Positions 6,521-9,166 of a DNA stretch of 9,166 nt are shown here, piece after piece. Position 1 is the stretch's first letter. Each line of letters opens with the position of its first letter. The notes beneath the pieces were generated by a model that was not told the DNA's origin, ran no database searches, and saw nothing but the letters and a program-made list of their open reading frames with translations. Position numbers and translations under genes: made by a program. The DNA lies in contig JAJRUK010000213.1 of the NCBI GenBank assembly GCA_024277835.1, positions 1 through 9,166 of the forward strand. The letters are read 5' to 3'. Source of the DNA: Planctomycetota bacterium (GTDB lineage Bacteria > Planctomycetota > Phycisphaerae > UBA1845).

Positions 6521-7216
6521 ATGATGATCGACGAGACCTACAACCCAACCGACCCGGCGTTTCTCGCGAGTCGTGCTCTTGATGAGTCGCTGACTATCGA
6601 GGAGCAGTCTGTGCTTGATCGTGCGCTTGCAGAGTCGCCGGCGCTTCGTGCAGAGGTTGAACGACTTCGACGCGCGTCGGAGCTGGTCGGACAGTGGGCG
6701 AAGGAAGCGGTTGAGATTGACTGGGAGACGCACGCGAAGTTGATCGCCGCGAAAGTGGTGAGCGATCAGAATACCGACGGTGATGATCTTTCAGCGGTGG
6801 ACGGTTTGCTCGGTGCGTGGGGAAGTCAGTCGGTTGCGCTTGACGAGGATGCGTTTACTGCTTCTGTTCTCGAGCGGATCGCCCCGGCGGAATCGCTACG
6901 CCCCTGGCGACTGTCGCGGATGATTTATCGCGTCGGTGCGACATTTGCAGCCGCAGCGGTTCTTGTGTTGGCTGTGTCTATACAGTTCTGGCCGACGGGT
7001 TTGCCGGATGTCGTGTCGGTTGTGACGATTGGACCGATCGCCGGGATGCGGGAAGATGTTGCGAGACGTGACGAAGAAACGCCGAGGTCGGTCGTTTCTT
7101 TTTCTCGCGTGGAGACTCGTGCATCGACGTCTTCGCCGGGGCACTCGAGTTTTCGATTTGTGTCGATTGGCGTGTCGCCGCATGTGGAGGTGGCCGAGGA
7201 TGCTTCGCCGCTTTAG
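6521..7216 (+). CDS. Single-pass membrane protein, putative anti-sigma factor
   Basis: A 231-residue protein. The N-terminal part (about 10-60) has a pattern often seen in such proteins of this lineage: an acidic helix LTIEEQSVLDRALAESPALRAEVERLRR. A second soluble stretch (about 85-125) precedes one membrane helix at about 137-157 (VGATFAAAAVLVLAVSIQFW). The remaining 75 residues or so would lie outside the cytoplasmic membrane and are rich in Ser, Val and Arg. There is no signal peptide, so the predicted topology is N-in, which would let the N-terminal domain hold the sigma factor. It lacks the HxxxCxxC zinc site of ZAS-type anti-sigma factors and contains no cysteine at all. The function is inferred from position behind the ECF sigma gene (47-base gap) and from topology, not from a recognised domain. 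ATG codons at 6521 and 6524 are both possible starts. Confidence 0.8.
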   Translation: MMIDETYNPTDPAFLASRALDESLTIEEQSVLDRALAESPALRAEVERLRRASELVGQWAKEAVEIDWETHAKLIAAKVVSDQNTDGDDLSAVDGLLGAWGSQSVALDEDAFTASVLERIAPAESLRPWRLSRMIYRVGATFAAAAVLVLAVSIQFWPTGLPDVVSVVTIGPIAGMREDVARRDEETPRSVVSFSRVETRASTSSPGHSSFRFVSIGVSPHVEVAEDASPL

Positions 7217-7282
7217 ACGGGTGATAGCTGAGAGGATATTCGTGTCTTACGAAAACAATCACCGGTATAGGGGGCGGAACGG

Positions 7283-8422
7283 ATGAGATGGAGTTCTTCC
7301 ATGATGATGTTTGGATTAATCGTGCAGATGGCGGCCATGGCGATACCGGTGCAGGCGGTTGCGGTTCTACAGACGCGCGAGCTGATCGAGCAGGCGCTCG
7401 ACGAGACGACGAAAATTACGCTTAAAGACACTACGCTCGGCGATGCACTGGCTATCGTGACCGAGCAAACGGGTGTTCGTATTGCTATGTCTACTGAGAC
7501 GATGGCGCTCGTTCCGCAAGGGGCGAGTACGCATATTCGCGAGGTAAACATCGCGAACATTCCGCTTCGCGAGGGTCTTGTCCGACTTTTTTCTCCGCTT
7601 GGGATGGAGTGCTTCGTGACAGGCGATGGCGTCCGAGTGGTTCCCAAGGCCGCGATTCGTGAACTCGGTCGCCGGCCTTCATGGGAGGAGCTAGAGACGC
7701 TTTCGTGGCTTTCTTCACTGTCGCCGGGACTCAATGAGGAGGCGCTGGCAGGATTGCAATCGCGCGTTCAGTTTCGAGTTGCATCGCCCGCGGCGTGGGA
7801 GTCTTTGCGAGATGCGATGCGGAATGTCGGAGCCGGTCCGGGCGATGAAGTCATGACGGTTGCTTGCAGGACGCTCGGGTGGGGGTGGACGCTTTCGGGG
7901 CGGCAGATCATTGTCGAGCCAGTGCAGGAACAGATTCGCCGGCGTCTTTCGCATCGCATCTCGCTGAGTCTGTCTCGCAAGCCGCTTTTTGATGTGATGG
8001 CGGCGATCGGTGAGAAGGTTTCCGTCCGTGTTCGCGTAGAACCAGGTTCCTTTCAACATCTTCCGGTACAGATTCAACGGGCGGTCGATCTCGATGTGTT
8101 TCAAGAGACCGCGCAGACAGCCCTGGATAAGCTTGCGACCTATACGGGGTTGGGTTACTTGATCGATCCTGGGGGGGTTACGTTTTACTGTCCGGATGCA
8201 GCAGGCTCGCCGCTGAAGACGCCGGCGAACGTTTCCGCTGCGCAGAATACGGTCCGTCTTTCTGATCCGTACGTTGCGAAAATGGTAGTTCCGCTTCCGA
8301 ATGGGACGTCGATGGAGTGGTTGATTCGCTTGTCGGAGATGCCGGAAGACCTTCGGGACATGCGGCAGAGTGATATTCAGAAAGGGTTCGATGCGGTTCG
8401 TTCGGCTCGCGATGGGAGTTGA
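7283..8422 (+). CDS. Exported protein with repeated STN/secretin-like domains
   Basis: A 379-residue protein with a signal peptide and probable cleavage after VQA at residue 25; an internal start at Met7 (7301) is possible. Residues 43-121 match the STN pattern: ITLKDTTLGDALAIVTEQTG, then VNIANIPLREGLVRLFSPLGME and a closing VRVVP strand. Residues 224-302 repeat it (ISLSLSRKPLFDVMAAIGEK, then ALDKLATYTGLGYLIDPGGVTFY). Residues 160-213 look like a third, more diverged copy ending in ACRTLGWGWTLSGRQIIVEP. STN domains occur at the periplasmic ends of secretins and TonB-dependent signal transducers; no secretin pore or beta-barrel follows here, so this is a free-standing exported protein. It lies 66 bases after the putative anti-sigma gene in the same direction and may belong to that operon. 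I infer a periplasmic sensing or scaffold role; the partner is unknown. Confidence 0.8.
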   Translation: MRWSSSMMMFGLIVQMAAMAIPVQAVAVLQTRELIEQALDETTKITLKDTTLGDALAIVTEQTGVRIAMSTETMALVPQGASTHIREVNIANIPLREGLVRLFSPLGMECFVTGDGVRVVPKAAIRELGRRPSWEELETLSWLSSLSPGLNEEALAGLQSRVQFRVASPAAWESLRDAMRNVGAGPGDEVMTVACRTLGWGWTLSGRQIIVEPVQEQIRRRLSHRISLSLSRKPLFDVMAAIGEKVSVRVRVEPGSFQHLPVQIQRAVDLDVFQETAQTALDKLATYTGLGYLIDPGGVTFYCPDAAGSPLKTPANVSAAQNTVRLSDPYVAKMVVPLPNGTSMEWLIRLSEMPEDLRDMRQSDIQKGFDAVRSARDGS

Positions 8423-8491
8423 TGACGGGGTCGTTCGGTCGGGTGTGGTGGGCGTTTTTTCGCGCAGCAGCGACCCTTTCTATTTGAAATT

Positions 8492-8514
8492 CCGCGCGGG
8501 CTAAAGCCGCGCGG
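8492..8514. terminator. GC-rich hairpin at convergent junction, candidate bidirectional terminator
   Basis: CCGCGCGG at 8492-8499 pairs with CCGCGCGG at 8507-8514 around the loop GCTAAAG. It sits one base from the stop of the minus-strand membrane protein (8516) and 69 bases after the stop of the STN-domain gene. No T-run follows directly on the plus strand. A GGCTAAAGCC-type core is also typical of interspersed palindromic repeats in some bacterial genomes, so this may be a repeat copy rather than a dedicated terminator. The rest of this 93-base gap holds only a T6 run at 8455-8460. Confidence 0.5.
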
Positions 8515-8515
8515 C

Positions 8516-9166
8516 TCAGGGGGTTGCTTGTTCTTGATCGCGGCGGGTGTGTAGGACGTGTGCGATCATGCTTAGCGCGATGACGACGATCGCCCAGATC
8601 ACGACGGGGGCGACGTAGTGAAAGGTCGGGTTGTCGCAGACGATCTTGTCCACGCGGGTTAGAACGTCACGCCAGAACTCGGATGGATTGTAGATTCGCC
8701 AGCTCTTCTCCGGGACGGCGAATCCTCCTTGAATCACCAAGATGCTCATGCGGAACGCGAAGAACGCGGCCAGCAGCGCGAAGCTTCCAATGGCGAGCAG
8801 GAAGCGGCGACGAAGACTCACCGGGGTCGCCACGACGAGTACGAACAGAATCACCGTCGGCGTGAAGGCCATGAGTCTCGCACCGGTTCGCAGGAAACCC
8901 GCACCGGGCGGGTCCTGGTTTTGCAGGAACAAGAGCGTATCTTTTTCGCCCTGCGCTCGGGGGATGCGTGTCTTAGGCGGCAGATCCATAAAGAACGCCT
9001 TATCGACCTGTTGGAAGAGATTGTCTGCGGCGGCGTCGAAGAAATGGACGCTTGCGTCGTCGTGCGACCAGAATCCGTCTGAAAAAAGGTAATTCCCGCA
9101 AGCGCGAAAAACCGGTGCGAACCGTGCTTGCAGATCGAGCTGCGACGACATCAGCACAACGTAAAG
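8516..9166 (-). CDS. Membrane protein of unknown function (N-terminus cut off by window)
   Basis: The frame is open through the right edge. A GTG at 9157 and an ATG at 9151 exist, but three in-frame codons continue to the edge, so the real start may be outside. Counting from the GTG, about 90 hydrophilic residues (LQARFAPVFRACGNYLFSDGFW and an Asp/Ala/Phe-rich stretch) are followed by two close membrane helices at about 95-113 and 118-142 joined by a short basic loop (SLRRR). A 38-residue soluble segment follows, then a third helix at about 181-203 and a short charged C-tail (HTRRDQEQ). By the positive-inside rule the SLRRR loop and the C-tail would be cytoplasmic, putting the soluble segments outside. 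I do not recognise a family. The gene is convergent with the STN-domain gene and is not obviously connected to it. Confidence 0.75.
   Translation of the reverse strand, partial: LYVVLMSSQLDLQARFAPVFRACGNYLFSDGFWSHDDASVHFFDAAADNLFQQVDKAFFMDLPPKTRIPRAQGEKDTLLFLQNQDPPGAGFLRTGARLMAFTPTVILFVLVVATPVSLRRRFLLAIGSFALLAAFFAFRMSILVIQGGFAVPEKSWRIYNPSEFWRDVLTRVDKIVCDNPTFHYVAPVVIWAIVVIALSMIAHVLHTRRDQEQATP

Noticed and set aside
6516..6524. ATG at 6516 as the start of the anti-sigma candidate
   Set aside because: That frame stops after two codons (ATG CGA TGA).
7220..7263. GGTGAT / ATCACC inverted repeat between the anti-sigma and STN genes
   Set aside because: Only six bases per arm with a 32-base spacer, easily expected by chance; no promoter box stands out beside it.
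7213..7734. Open frame of 173 codons on the minus strand
   Set aside because: Ser/Thr/Arg-rich, antisense to the STN-domain gene and without recognisable domains.
8455..8460. T6 run after the STN-domain gene as an intrinsic terminator
   Set aside because: No stable GC-rich stem precedes it; the only pairing is GCG/CGC across the T-run itself.

Overview
The window carries nine protein-coding genes, two of them cut by the window edges, and very little intergenic DNA; no gap exceeds 140 bases. I see no RNA gene, insertion sequence, prophage or CRISPR array. The moderately GC-rich composition, frequent GTG/TTG starts with weak Shine-Dalgarno signals, expanded trypsin-like/PDZ proteases, ECF sigma factor signalling and an Lgt with a long extra segment suggest a member of the Planctomycetota, possibly Phycisphaerae. 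That placement is inference; no marker gene proves it.

Region 1 (about 3-3453, + strand) is a tightly packed run of three exported HtrA/DegP-like trypsin-fold proteins, each ending in or containing a PDZ domain. The first, cut by the left edge, keeps the catalytic serine motif GNSGGPL. The second starts inside the stop codon of the first (ATGA overlap) and has lost all three catalytic residues. The third starts 5 bases later and has lost at least the Asp and the Ser. The cluster therefore looks like one probable protease followed by two pseudoproteases made from one mRNA. This is the strongest oddity in the window.

Region 2 (3577-5721, - strand) is a panC-lgt pair: pantothenate synthetase (coenzyme A precursor) followed by prolipoprotein diacylglyceryl transferase (lipoprotein maturation). 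The Lgt holds an insertion of about 125 residues with coiled-coil character between its two conserved motifs. A perfect TATAAT lies upstream of panC.

Region 3 (5859-8422, + strand) is divergent from panC. It encodes an ECF sigma factor, a single-pass membrane protein fitting the role of its anti-sigma factor, and an exported protein built from STN/secretin-like repeat units. Together these resemble the logic of a FecI/FecR cell-surface signalling module without a visible TonB receptor. The 137-base divergent intergenic region has overlapping -10-like elements on both strands, inverted repeats and clustered GGGGCGA heptamers.

Region 4 (8516 to the right edge, - strand) is the C-terminal part of an unrecognised membrane protein with three predicted membrane helices. 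Both convergent gene junctions in the window (near 3502-3526 and 8492-8514) carry a strong, short-looped hairpin.
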